A DNA stretch of 64,000 bases, taken from contig NZ_BCQS01000028.1 in assembly GCF_001552195.1 (NCBI RefSeq), positions 52,682 to 116,681 of the forward strand, given 5' to 3'. Shown here one piece after another: positions 41,089 through 47,739 of this stretch. Made by a program: the position numbers and the translations under genes. This DNA is from Actinomadura latina NBRC 106108. Lineage in GTDB: Bacteria; Actinomycetota; Actinomycetes; Streptosporangiales; Streptosporangiaceae. The notes under the pieces are model-generated. The model did no database searches. It saw nothing but the letters and a program-made list of their open reading frames with translations, and was not told the DNA's origin. Each line of letters starts with the position of its first letter. The stretch's first letter is position 1.

Positions 41089-42844
41089 AAGCGGGTCTCT
41101 TGGGCTTGGCAAATCGGCCTGCGGTGTTCCTGTGTCGGCTTGCGATGAGCCTTCGGCGGCAGGAGTCGTGCACGAGGCTGGTGGGAGTTCTGTCCGGCGG
41201 GCCTGATCCACCGTGGTGGGTGAGGTAGCTGGCGGCTATCGCCTTGCGGCTGATCTGTAGCCACCATCGTTCCCAGTCGCGAGGGGATTGTGGCGGCTGG
41301 TCGGCGCTGAGGAGTGGTTCCCGGCATAGCGGACAGCGGCCGTCCTGCCTGGTGAGCAGGTTCAATGTGTAGCCGTCCAGCGGGGGTGTGGTCCTCTTAC
41401 GCCGTGTGGCCCAGTAGTCGGCCAGGGCCGGGTCATCGGGTGATGCGCCGCCCTGGACGGGGATGTGCCGGACGATCCGTGTCCAGGAGAATCTGACCAT
41501 GTAGCGGCCGCTGGCCTGGTGGCCGAAGACCCATCGGTCGTTCCTGAACTTGTTGAACTTGCCGTAGTACTGGCGGTATAGCCAGTGTCTCGGCTTTCCC
41601 GGGTGGCTGTGGCGGGCCCACCGCCAGGTGAGCCACCACATGTAGTCGTCGAGGTCGTCGAAGACCTTCGACGACACCACCGTCCGGTAGTAGGCGGCCC
41701 ATCCTCTGATGATGGGGTTGAGTTCCTGGATGACCGCTCGGGCATTGCTGCCGCGTAGTGCGAGCATCCTGGTTCTCAGCCGTTCCCGGAGCCTTTTGAT
41801 GGCCGCCTTGCTTGGTTTGATCAGCAGTTTTCCGTGATACCGGCGGATGTTGAATCCCAGGAAGTCGAACCCGTCGGAGGCGTGGACGATACTCGTCTTG
41901 GCCTCGTTCAGGGCCAGACCTCTGGGTTTCAGCCAGTCGGCCAACTGTGCTCTGACTTGTTCGGCTTGCTGCCTGGAGTGGCAGCAGACGACGAAGTCGT
42001 CGGCGTATCTGACCAGTACCGGGGTGGTGCGTTTGGAGATCCCGGCGGATTTTCCGGAGGCCCGGTTTCGCACCCCGGCGGCGGCCTCCAGCCCGTGCAG
42101 CGCGACGTTCATCAGCAGCGGGCTGATCACTCCGCCTTGAGGGGAACCCTCGTCGGTGGGAGAGAAACCTTTGCCCGCCTCGAACACTCCCGCTTTCAGC
42201 CAGCCACGGATCATTTTCCTGGCGGGAAACGATCCGAGTTCTGCCAGTAGATGAGAATGGTCGATGTTGTCGAACGCCGCTGCCAGGTCCGCGTCCAGAA
42301 TCCATACCCGCCGCGCGTTTCGCTTGCCGAGCACGGCGAACAGGTATCCGATCGCGTCGTGGCAGCCGCGGCCTGGCCTGAACCCATATGACCTGGGCTC
42401 GAACCGAGCTTCCCATTCGGGTTCCAGCGCGTTGCGGACCCGTGCCTGATGGCACCGGTCTGTGATCACTGGAATGCCGAGCGGGCGCAGCTTGGTGCTG
42501 CTACCGGCTTTTGGTATGTGCACCCGCCGCACCGGCAGGGGCTGCCAACTGCCCCGGGTGTGGTGGACCTCCACCGCAACCTGAGCCCTGGCCTTGGACG
42601 TCAGCGCGACCTGCTCGTCCACTCCCGCCGTGCGGCGGCCCGCGTTGTGCTGCGTCACCCGTCGCACGCTGGTCAGCGTGTTCGACCGGCTGCGCAGCAT
42701 CAGCCTTTGCAGGTTCCTGACCTTGCGCCAGTCCTGCTCTCGCGTCGCCTTGAAGATTCTCTGCCGCAGCCGCCGTACTTCTTTCTCGCAGGCGCGCCAA
42801 TCGACCGCATCCCACTCGAAGAAGCCCTCTGGTCCGTTCACCAT
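41087..42844 (-). CDS. ltrA: Group II intron reverse transcriptase/maturase
   Basis: Intron-encoded protein of 585 residues that helps splicing and copies the intron into new sites. The RT domain has RPLGIPVITDR (residues 120-130), SYGFRPGRGCHDAI (152-165), DADLAAAFDNIDH (184-196), GSPQGGVISPLL (233-244) and the active-site YADD (280-283). The maturase X domain includes RGWAAYYRTVVSSKVFDDLD. The C-terminus has a DNA-binding part and an HNH endonuclease (CPLCREPL about residue 497 and LVHDSCRRRLIA), so it should be active in retrohoming. No frameshift or stop is seen. It lies in domain IV, ending at the first bases of domain V. Confidence 0.97.
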   Translation of the reverse strand: MVNGPEGFFEWDAVDWRACEKEVRRLRQRIFKATREQDWRKVRNLQRLMLRSRSNTLTSVRRVTQHNAGRRTAGVDEQVALTSKARAQVAVEVHHTRGSWQPLPVRRVHIPKAGSSTKLRPLGIPVITDRCHQARVRNALEPEWEARFEPRSYGFRPGRGCHDAIGYLFAVLGKRNARRVWILDADLAAAFDNIDHSHLLAELGSFPARKMIRGWLKAGVFEAGKGFSPTDEGSPQGGVISPLLMNVALHGLEAAAGVRNRASGKSAGISKRTTPVLVRYADDFVVCCHSRQQAEQVRAQLADWLKPRGLALNEAKTSIVHASDGFDFLGFNIRRYHGKLLIKPSKAAIKRLRERLRTRMLALRGSNARAVIQELNPIIRGWAAYYRTVVSSKVFDDLDDYMWWLTWRWARHSHPGKPRHWLYRQYYGKFNKFRNDRWVFGHQASGRYMVRFSWTRIVRHIPVQGGASPDDPALADYWATRRKRTTPPLDGYTLNLLTRQDGRCPLCREPLLSADQPPQSPRDWERWWLQISRKAIAASYLTHHGGSGPPDRTPTSLVHDSCRRRLIASRHRNTAGRFAKPKRPA

Positions 42845-43526
42845 ATCTGGCGCCTAACTTGTCCGTCGGTACCGGCACCCAGCGTCGGGTCGTCTCCAAC
42901 GACCCACCTGCCCACGTCAGCGCGCTTTCGCGTCCAGGCATCCGCGCATCGCCGCAGAGCCCGGTATCCGGCCGGTTATATGGGACCACCGCGGAGGACG
43001 GTGTCCGGTCCCACTTTCCCGTTCTCTTTCGAGCACCGGCATTAGCTTCTTGGGCATCCCAGTCCCGCCCGGGAATTCTGCATTCCTCACGGTCGGCTTA
43101 CCGGCATCGGGAAACCGGACCCGGACGGGGTTTCCATGTTCCGCACACTTGAGACACGACCGGATTGGGTGCCCTCTATACCCCGGGGACAGCGGTGTTC
43201 CACGACCTCGCGCCACGCCTCGGTCGCCGCCTGCCGCTCCTCCACGGCCAGTCCCTCTGAATCCCGATCCAACCATTCCGCTCCGGGAAGTCGCTATAAC
43301 GGGGCCTCATCAAGGGTTCACTTTCGTTCACCCGCCCGGTCTTCTCCTCACCTGTGGCCCCCGGCGGAAACGGGCACCCTTGGGCTTGAACCCCGAGCTT
43401 CGAACCCGGCCGTTACCAGCCACGCACGTCGGGGCGGAGACAGATCTCGAACACTGACCCGGGCTACGTCACCATCACAACCTCCGATCGACGCAGCCAC
43501 TCAAAGTGTGCGACCTCATGTCGCAC

Positions 43527-43694
43527 ATGGCGGACGGCGTTCGTGGCGATCTCGCAGACCATCAGGTCGACGTCGTCCAGGTCGAACGAGTGGTCGGCCC
43601 CTTCCAGCGTCCCTCGCACGTAAGCACGAACGTCCCGCACGCCGAGCCCCGCGCTGGACGACAGCCGAGCGTCCCTCCGCTCCCAGACGATCAC
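43527..43694 (-). CDS. ATP-binding (HATPase_c_2, RsbW-like) protein, 5' exon
   Basis: The first 56 residues of the split ATPase gene, starting at GTG 43692-43694, which overlaps the stop of the gene upstream as GTGA. The N-box of the ATP site is DLMVCEIATNAVRH; its last codon CAT is directly followed by GTGCG, the 5' end of the group II intron. Joined with 40773-41012 the frame continues as TNAVRH-TDSGLPGG, which is the normal family sequence. Function depends on intron splicing; without it a truncated 104-codon-type product with intron-encoded tail would result. Confidence 0.85.
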
Positions 43695-44008
43695 GACGGC
43701 ATCCCCGCGATCCGCCGAGCGGCCAGCCGCACCGACTCCGCCGGCACCTTGCAGGCCGCGTCCCACAGGTAGGCCCATCGCCCGTCCCGCTCCTGGACGC
43801 CGAGCACCGCCAGCGACCGCCGCCGCGCGGCGAGAGGAACCGAGAGCACGGGCTCCGCCGTGGCATCCAGGTACAGCACGGACCCCTGCCCGACCTCACG
43901 AAGAGCCCACATGAGTCGCACGAGAACCCGGAACCGCTCCAGCGACAGCCCGTCCCGCTCTGGTCCGCCGAGCGCCGCGCCCTCCGGGGACTTCGGTAGA
44001 TTGCCCAC
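43691..44008 (-). CDS. Uncharacterised protein upstream of the split ATPase gene
   Basis: A 105-residue protein of unknown function. The sequence ends with AYLWDAACKVPAESVRLAARRIAGMPS and contains SVLYLDATAEPVLSVPLAARRR; no domain is recognised. GGAAGGAG lies 7 bases before the GTG at 44006-44008. Its stop overlaps the ATPase start, so it belongs to the ATPase operon; similar small genes accompany ATPases of this class in other actinomycetes, as far as I recall. Divergent from the XRE gene. Confidence 0.7.
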   Translation of the reverse strand: MGNLPKSPEGAALGGPERDGLSLERFRVLVRLMWALREVGQGSVLYLDATAEPVLSVPLAARRRSLAVLGVQERDGRWAYLWDAACKVPAESVRLAARRIAGMPS

Positions 44009-44138
44009 AGTCCGACTCCTTCCAGTCGGGCGAGGCCCCGGGTCTCGGTGTGCCCGCACCGACCGGGGCCGCTCTCTCTGTTCTCCTGCGCCATGCCTTC
44101 AGGCAGTGGCACTCTGTGTCCGCAAGAATGCACTACGT

Positions 44139-44163
44139 ACATGCTCTGCGCAATACTGCATGT
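44139..44163. promoter_or_regulatory. Dyad ACATGC-N13-GCATGT before the XRE gene
   Basis: Perfect 6-bp inverted arms with a 13-base spacer, 29 bases upstream of the XRE regulator start, in the gap between two divergent units. It could be the autoregulatory operator of that protein. Confidence 0.4.
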
Positions 44164-44191
44164 GAAATCCGGCTCACACAGGGAGAACCAC

Positions 44192-45061
44192 GTGTCAGGC
44201 AAGCAAGACCGGAGCCACAGCCCGCTCCTCCGCGCCCGCCGCCTCGCGCTGGAGTTGACGAGGCGCCGCGAGTCCGCCGGCCTCACCCGTGACGAGGTGA
44301 CGCGCCGCCTGGAGTGGGCGAACTCGACCTTGTTCCGCATAGAGACCGGCCGCACCAGGCCGCAGCCCCGCAGCGTCCGCGAGCTACTCGACCTCTACGG
44401 CGTCACGGGCCCCGAGAAGGAGGGGCTCATCCAACTCGCCCGCGAGGCCCGCCGGCCCGGCTGGTGGCACTCCTTCCGCGACGTCCTCCCCGATCCATAT
44501 GAGGTCTATATCGGTCTGGAATCCGGTGCCGCAGTCATCCGCGCGTTCCAACCCCTCGTGGTGCCGGGCTTCCTCCAGACCCCTGATTACGCCCGCGCGG
44601 TGATCCGCGGTGGCCCTCAGGAACTGGAACCTGACGAGATCGACCGCAGAGTGCATGTGCGCATAGCACGACAGCAAATCCTCACTCAGCCGGACCGTCC
44701 ACGCCTCTGGGTGGTCTTGGACGAAGCCGCGCTCCATCGCACGGTGGGCAGTACGGCGATCATGCGGGAGCAACTTGCGCACCTGGTCACGATGTCGGAA
44801 CAAGGGAAGACGACCATCCAGATCGTTCCCTTCAAGTGCGGCGCCCACGCCGGCGCCACCGGTCCGTTCGTCATCCTCGGCTTTGCCGAACCGACCGACC
44901 CGAACGTGGTGTACCTCGAAACCATCCCAGATGGAATCTACCTGGAGCGTGCAAGTGACGTTGAGGCATATATGCTTGCATTTGACCATCTGCTCGCGGC
45001 TGCCCTACATCCTGACGACTCGGTAGCATTGATCAACCGCGTAGCGGATGCGATCAGCTGA
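44192..45061 (+). CDS. XRE family regulator with DUF5753 domain (WhiJ/AbaA-module type)
   Basis: A 289-residue protein. The N-terminal helix-turn-helix is LRRRRESAGLTRDEVTRRLEWANSTLFRIE-like, quoted as GLTRDEVTRRLEWANSTLF; the rest is DUF5753 with EARRPGWWHSFRDVLPD, QPLVVPGFLQTPDYARAVI and GPFVILGFAEPTDPNVVYLE. Such proteins are paired with DUF397 proteins and small ATPases in modules that influence development and antibiotic production in Streptomyces. GTG 44192 has GGGAGA 6 bases upstream. Two DUF397 genes follow. Confidence 0.93.
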   Translation: MSGKQDRSHSPLLRARRLALELTRRRESAGLTRDEVTRRLEWANSTLFRIETGRTRPQPRSVRELLDLYGVTGPEKEGLIQLAREARRPGWWHSFRDVLPDPYEVYIGLESGAAVIRAFQPLVVPGFLQTPDYARAVIRGGPQELEPDEIDRRVHVRIARQQILTQPDRPRLWVVLDEAALHRTVGSTAIMREQLAHLVTMSEQGKTTIQIVPFKCGAHAGATGPFVILGFAEPTDPNVVYLETIPDGIYLERASDVEAYMLAFDHLLAAALHPDDSVALINRVADAIS

Positions 45062-45084
45062 GGACAACGACAAGGATGTGCACG

Positions 45085-45279
45085 ATGGGCAACTCGGACG
45101 CGGCCCCTACCGTATGGCGCAAGAGCGCTCGGAGTGGTCAAAACGGCGAGTGTGTCGAGGTCGCGTCATTCTGCGGAGGAATAGGAGTCAGGGACAGCAA
45201 GAACCCTGACGGGCCGATACTGTTCATCTCCCGCATCGCATGGCAGCGACTCGACCAGCGCATCAAGCGAACCATCTAG
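45085..45279 (+). CDS. DUF397 domain protein
   Basis: A 64-residue protein with the DUF397 pattern WRKSARSGQNGECVEVA followed by GVRDSKNPDGPILFIS. DUF397 proteins are thought to act with the adjacent XRE protein. The start at ATG 45085 has AAGGA 8 bases upstream; an ATG three codons earlier overlaps that site. The gene follows the XRE stop by 23 bases. Confidence 0.92.
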   Translation: MGNSDAAPTVWRKSARSGQNGECVEVASFCGGIGVRDSKNPDGPILFISRIAWQRLDQRIKRTI

Positions 45280-45303
45280 CAACACCAGTGACGGAAGCCC
45301 AAC

Positions 45304-45557
45304 ATGGACAAGCCTGTCCGGTCCCACGCCGGATGCCGGAAGAACCACCGAGGCAGCAATGGCAGCAATTTCCCGCCCGCCACATGGCGCAAGAGCAGCT
45401 ACAGCGGGGGACCGGGAACTGTGTCGAGGTAGCCGACCTGGCATTGAACGTCGGAGTGCGTGACAGCAAGACACCTAACGCTGGGCACCTTACGTTTGCC
45501 CTGGCCACTTGGGCGGCGTTCGTAGCCGAGGTCCGAGGCGGCCGGTACGACCGTTAG
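45304..45557 (+). pseudogene. Second DUF397 gene, frameshifted in a G-run
   Basis: It starts at ATG 45304 with GGAAG upstream and reaches ATWRKSSYSGG in frame, but then runs into a stop; the remaining GNCVEVADLALNVGVRDSKTP and the end AFVAEVRGGRYDR are read in another frame. One extra G in the run of five at 45406-45410 would restore the normal SSYSGGTGNCVEV. It is either a true one-base deletion or a sequencing error. Confidence 0.8.
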
Positions 45558-45575
45558 GCCACCATCGAAGGCGAG

Positions 45576-46145
45576 TTATGCACGGTCGGTCTGGGTCATT
45601 GCTTCGAGGAACCAGTCAAGCTCCCTGCTGGGATACTCGGGCGGGTTCCAGCCGTTGATGATCGAAAGCAGCTCGGAGTAGCGCACGAGGCGCGGATCGC
45701 GGGCGGCGCTCAGGTAGGCGGCGAGGCTTTCGCGCAAGGCGGCGTTGTCGGCCTTGCCCTGGACGGCGGCGTAGGCGGCGGTGATTCGCGTGACGACCTG
45801 AGCCGCTTCCGCCGAACCGGTGGTGGCGCCTGCGGCCAGCAGCGGGGCCACGGCCTCCGCGACGAGCACGACGATGTCCTTGCGCGGCGGAGCCGCCTCC
45901 GGAGCGGAGTACCCCGTGAACAGACCACGCATCAGTGTCCGGAACTCCGGGTCCTCGGCGAGTTCGGCCAACTCCACCCACGCCTCCAACTGCTCGGACG
46001 TGGGGTCGTCCGGCAGTCCGGGTGTCATGGACCGGTGCAGGACGCGCGAGAGCGGCTCCGCGTCCCGATCCCCGAAAGCGCTGTCCAGGAAGTCGTCGAC
46101 GAGGGCGTCGCGCTCAGCGGCGGACAGTCGGGCGAGCCGGTGCAT
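45576..46145 (-). CDS. MerR-family effector domain without the DNA-binding part
   Basis: A 189-residue protein. HRLARLSAAERDALVDDFLD and PGLPDDPTSEQLEAWVELAELAEDPEFR match the C-terminal effector region of a group of actinobacterial MerR regulators, but there is no helix-turn-helix, and the sequence upstream does not encode one in any frame. The gene is either a truncated remnant or a stand-alone domain. The ATG at 46143-46145 has only a weak Shine-Dalgarno. It is divergent from the hydrolase operon and shares its operator region. Confidence 0.6.
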   Translation of the reverse strand: MHRLARLSAAERDALVDDFLDSAFGDRDAEPLSRVLHRSMTPGLPDDPTSEQLEAWVELAELAEDPEFRTLMRGLFTGYSAPEAAPPRKDIVVLVAEAVAPLLAAGATTGSAEAAQVVTRITAAYAAVQGKADNAALRESLAAYLSAARDPRLVRYSELLSIINGWNPPEYPSRELDWFLEAMTQTDRA

Positions 46146-46180
46146 ATGGCAGCGCCTCTTGCGGCCTGGAGGAAGCGCGG

Positions 46181-46209
46181 TTGACAGCACTGGCTAATTA
46201 GATTAGCTT
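46181..46209 (+). promoter_or_regulatory. Promoter of the hydrolase-TetR operon
   Basis: TTGACA (46181-46186) and TAGCTT (46204-46209) are separated by 17 bases, one of the few consensus-like promoters in the window. The -10 region overlaps the first of two palindromes, so a repressor bound there would block RNA polymerase. Confidence 0.65.
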
Positions 46210-46227
46210 TTAGCTAACATCATTAGC
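46193..46227. promoter_or_regulatory. Paired TetR-type operators (GCTAA palindromes)
   Basis: GCTAAT-TAG-ATTAGC (46193-46207) and GCTAA-CATCA-TTAGC (46213-46227) are two 15-bp inverted repeats with centres 20 bp apart, i.e. two helical turns. They lie in an AT-rich island between the MerR-like gene and the hydrolase gene. The TetR regulator at 47073 is the likely binding protein. Confidence 0.7.
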
Positions 46228-46243
46228 CACTTGGGGGGATGTC

Positions 46244-47080
46244 ATGACCGAGTATCTGGCCGTCGAGGGCGGCACGATCGCTTATGAGGTGGCGGGGAAC
46301 GGTCCGCTGATCGTTCTCGCGCACGGCATGGGCGACAGCCGGGCCGCGTACCGGGCCGTGATTCCGCCGCTGGTGGAGGCGGGGTATCGGGTCGCCGCGG
46401 TCGATCTGCGGGGTTGCGGCGAGTCGAGCGTCGACTGGCCGGAGTGGAGCCGCACCGCCATCGCCGGCGACCTGCTCGCCGTGATCCGCCACCTGGGCGG
46501 CCCGGCCGTGCTCGTCGGGCACTCGATCTCGGGCGGCGCCGCCACCATCGCGGCGGCGCAGCAGCCCTCGCTGGTCAGCGCGGTGGTCGAGCTGGCGCCG
46601 TTCACGCGCAAGCAGTCGATCAAGCTGGGCGACCTGAAGGTGAAGCGCTACCGGCAGGGCATGATGCGCCTCCTCGGCACGGCGATGTTCGGCAGCGTGC
46701 GGTTCTGGCGCTCCTACCTCGACGTCGCCTACCCCGGCGCGAAGCCGGACCACTGGGACGAGCGGATCGGCCGCATCGACTCCCTGATGCGCGAGCCGGG
46801 GCGGATGAAGGCCATGCAGGGCATGGGCCGCGGTGCCCCGACCGACGCCGGTGCTCAGCTCGGCAACGTCCGCTGCCCGGTCCTGGTCGTGGAGAGCGCG
46901 CTCGACCCCGACTGGGCCGACCCGCACGCCGAGGGGACCGCGATCGTCGACGCCCTGCCGTCCGGCCTCGGCCGCCTGGAGATGATCGAGGGGGCCGGGC
47001 ACTACCCGCACGACCAATTCCCCGGCCAGGTCGTCTCCCTCGTCCTCGGCTTCCTCCGCTCGGACGCCGCGCGTGCCTAG
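46244..47080 (+). CDS. Alpha/beta hydrolase
   Basis: A 278-residue hydrolase with HGMGDS at the oxyanion hole, DLRGCGESS, the nucleophile elbow GHSISGG, an acid in ESALDPDWADP and a histidine in GAGHYPHDQFP. The substrate is unknown; the family includes esterases, epoxide hydrolases and haloperoxidase-like enzymes. GGGGGGA precedes the ATG by 4 bases. It is the first gene of a two-gene operon with a TetR regulator, which suggests induction by its own substrate or a related compound. Confidence 0.92.
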   Translation: MTEYLAVEGGTIAYEVAGNGPLIVLAHGMGDSRAAYRAVIPPLVEAGYRVAAVDLRGCGESSVDWPEWSRTAIAGDLLAVIRHLGGPAVLVGHSISGGAATIAAAQQPSLVSAVVELAPFTRKQSIKLGDLKVKRYRQGMMRLLGTAMFGSVRFWRSYLDVAYPGAKPDHWDERIGRIDSLMREPGRMKAMQGMGRGAPTDAGAQLGNVRCPVLVVESALDPDWADPHAEGTAIVDALPSGLGRLEMIEGAGHYPHDQFPGQVVSLVLGFLRSDAARA

Positions 47081-47636
47081 GGCCGGACTCGACCCGGCGG
47101 CCGTGGTCGCGGCCGGAGCCGCTCTGGCGGACGAGGTGGGCCTGGCCAAGCTGACGATGGGTCTGCTGGCCGAACGGGTGGGCGTGCGCACCCCGTCCCT
47201 GTACAAGCATGTGGACGGCCTGGAAGACCTCAATCGGCGCATCGCGGTCCTGGCGATGGACGAGGCCGCCGACGCCGTCGGCGGCGCCGTCCAGGGGTAC
47301 GCGGGCCGCGACGCCCTTGCGGCCGCTGCGCGCGCGTTCCGCGCCTTCGTCGTGACGCACCCCGGACGGTACGCCGCGACGATAGGTGCGGAGCCGTCCG
47401 CGCCGGATGATCCGCTGGTCGCCGCCGGTCAGCGGCTGCTGAGCGCGTTCACTGCCGTCCTGCGCGGCTACGAGGTCCCGGACTCCGACGTGGACCACGC
47501 TCTGCGCACGCTGCGCAGCCTGTGCCACGGCTTCGCCACGCTGGAGTCCGCCAACGGATTCCAGTGGAGCGCCGACATCGACGACAGCTTCGAGTGGCTG
47601 ATCGCCTTCGCCGACCGCGGCCTGCGCGCCAGGTGA
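47073..47636 (+). CDS. TetR family regulator
   Basis: A 187-residue regulator. The helix-turn-helix is LAKLTMGLLAERVGVRTPSLYKH, quoted as LTMGLLAERVGVRTPSLYK, and the C-terminal domain is of the TetR_C_33/WHG type (GRYAATIGAEPSAPDDP and LRSLCHGFATLE). GTG 47073 overlaps the hydrolase stop by 8 bases. It probably binds the paired palindromes 850 bases upstream and so represses its own operon and possibly the divergent MerR-like gene. Confidence 0.92.
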   Translation: MPRAGLDPAAVVAAGAALADEVGLAKLTMGLLAERVGVRTPSLYKHVDGLEDLNRRIAVLAMDEAADAVGGAVQGYAGRDALAAAARAFRAFVVTHPGRYAATIGAEPSAPDDPLVAAGQRLLSAFTAVLRGYEVPDSDVDHALRTLRSLCHGFATLESANGFQWSADIDDSFEWLIAFADRGLRAR

Positions 47637-47739
47637 TCGACCATTCCTGCGGCGCGAGCAGCGGCTCGCGCAGGGTGCCGCCCGCCTCGGTGGTGCGGTG
47701 AACGAGCGCCGGCCTGATCGAGGCCCCAACGTGAGGGGG

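Larger units (their letters stand above)
41013..43526 (-). mobile_element. Complete group II intron (2514 nt) inserted in an ATPase gene
   Basis: Retroelement made of a catalytic RNA and its reverse transcriptase/maturase. The 5' end is GTGCG (consensus GTGYG) at 43526, at the start of a 7-bp hairpin GTGCGAC-ATGAG-GTCGCAC; the 3' end is CCCGAC at 41013 after recognisable domains V and VI. The ends were fixed independently by these consensus sequences and by the ATPase exons, which join in frame between His56 and Thr57. About 680 nt (42845-43526) upstream of the intron protein carry domains I-III and hold no gene. Base composition of the intron is lower in GC than its surroundings. Confidence 0.93.

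Noticed and set aside
41013..43526. Insertion sequence or retron instead of a group II intron
   Set aside because: Domain V, the GTGYG/AY ends, the maturase X domain and in-frame exons are specific to group II introns; no terminal inverted repeats or transposase were seen.
43527..43778. Reading the ATPase 5' exon as a free gene extending from 43778 into the intron
   Set aside because: The frame past 43527 is intron sequence starting with GTGCG, and the part before 43694 overlaps the upstream gene; the in-frame join with 40773-41012 explains it better.
47637..47739. Short coding-looking stretch on the minus strand between the TetR and acylase genes
   Set aside because: It has biased third positions over about 30 codons but no start, no stop that defines a gene and no recognised family; may be a gene remnant, cannot be supported.
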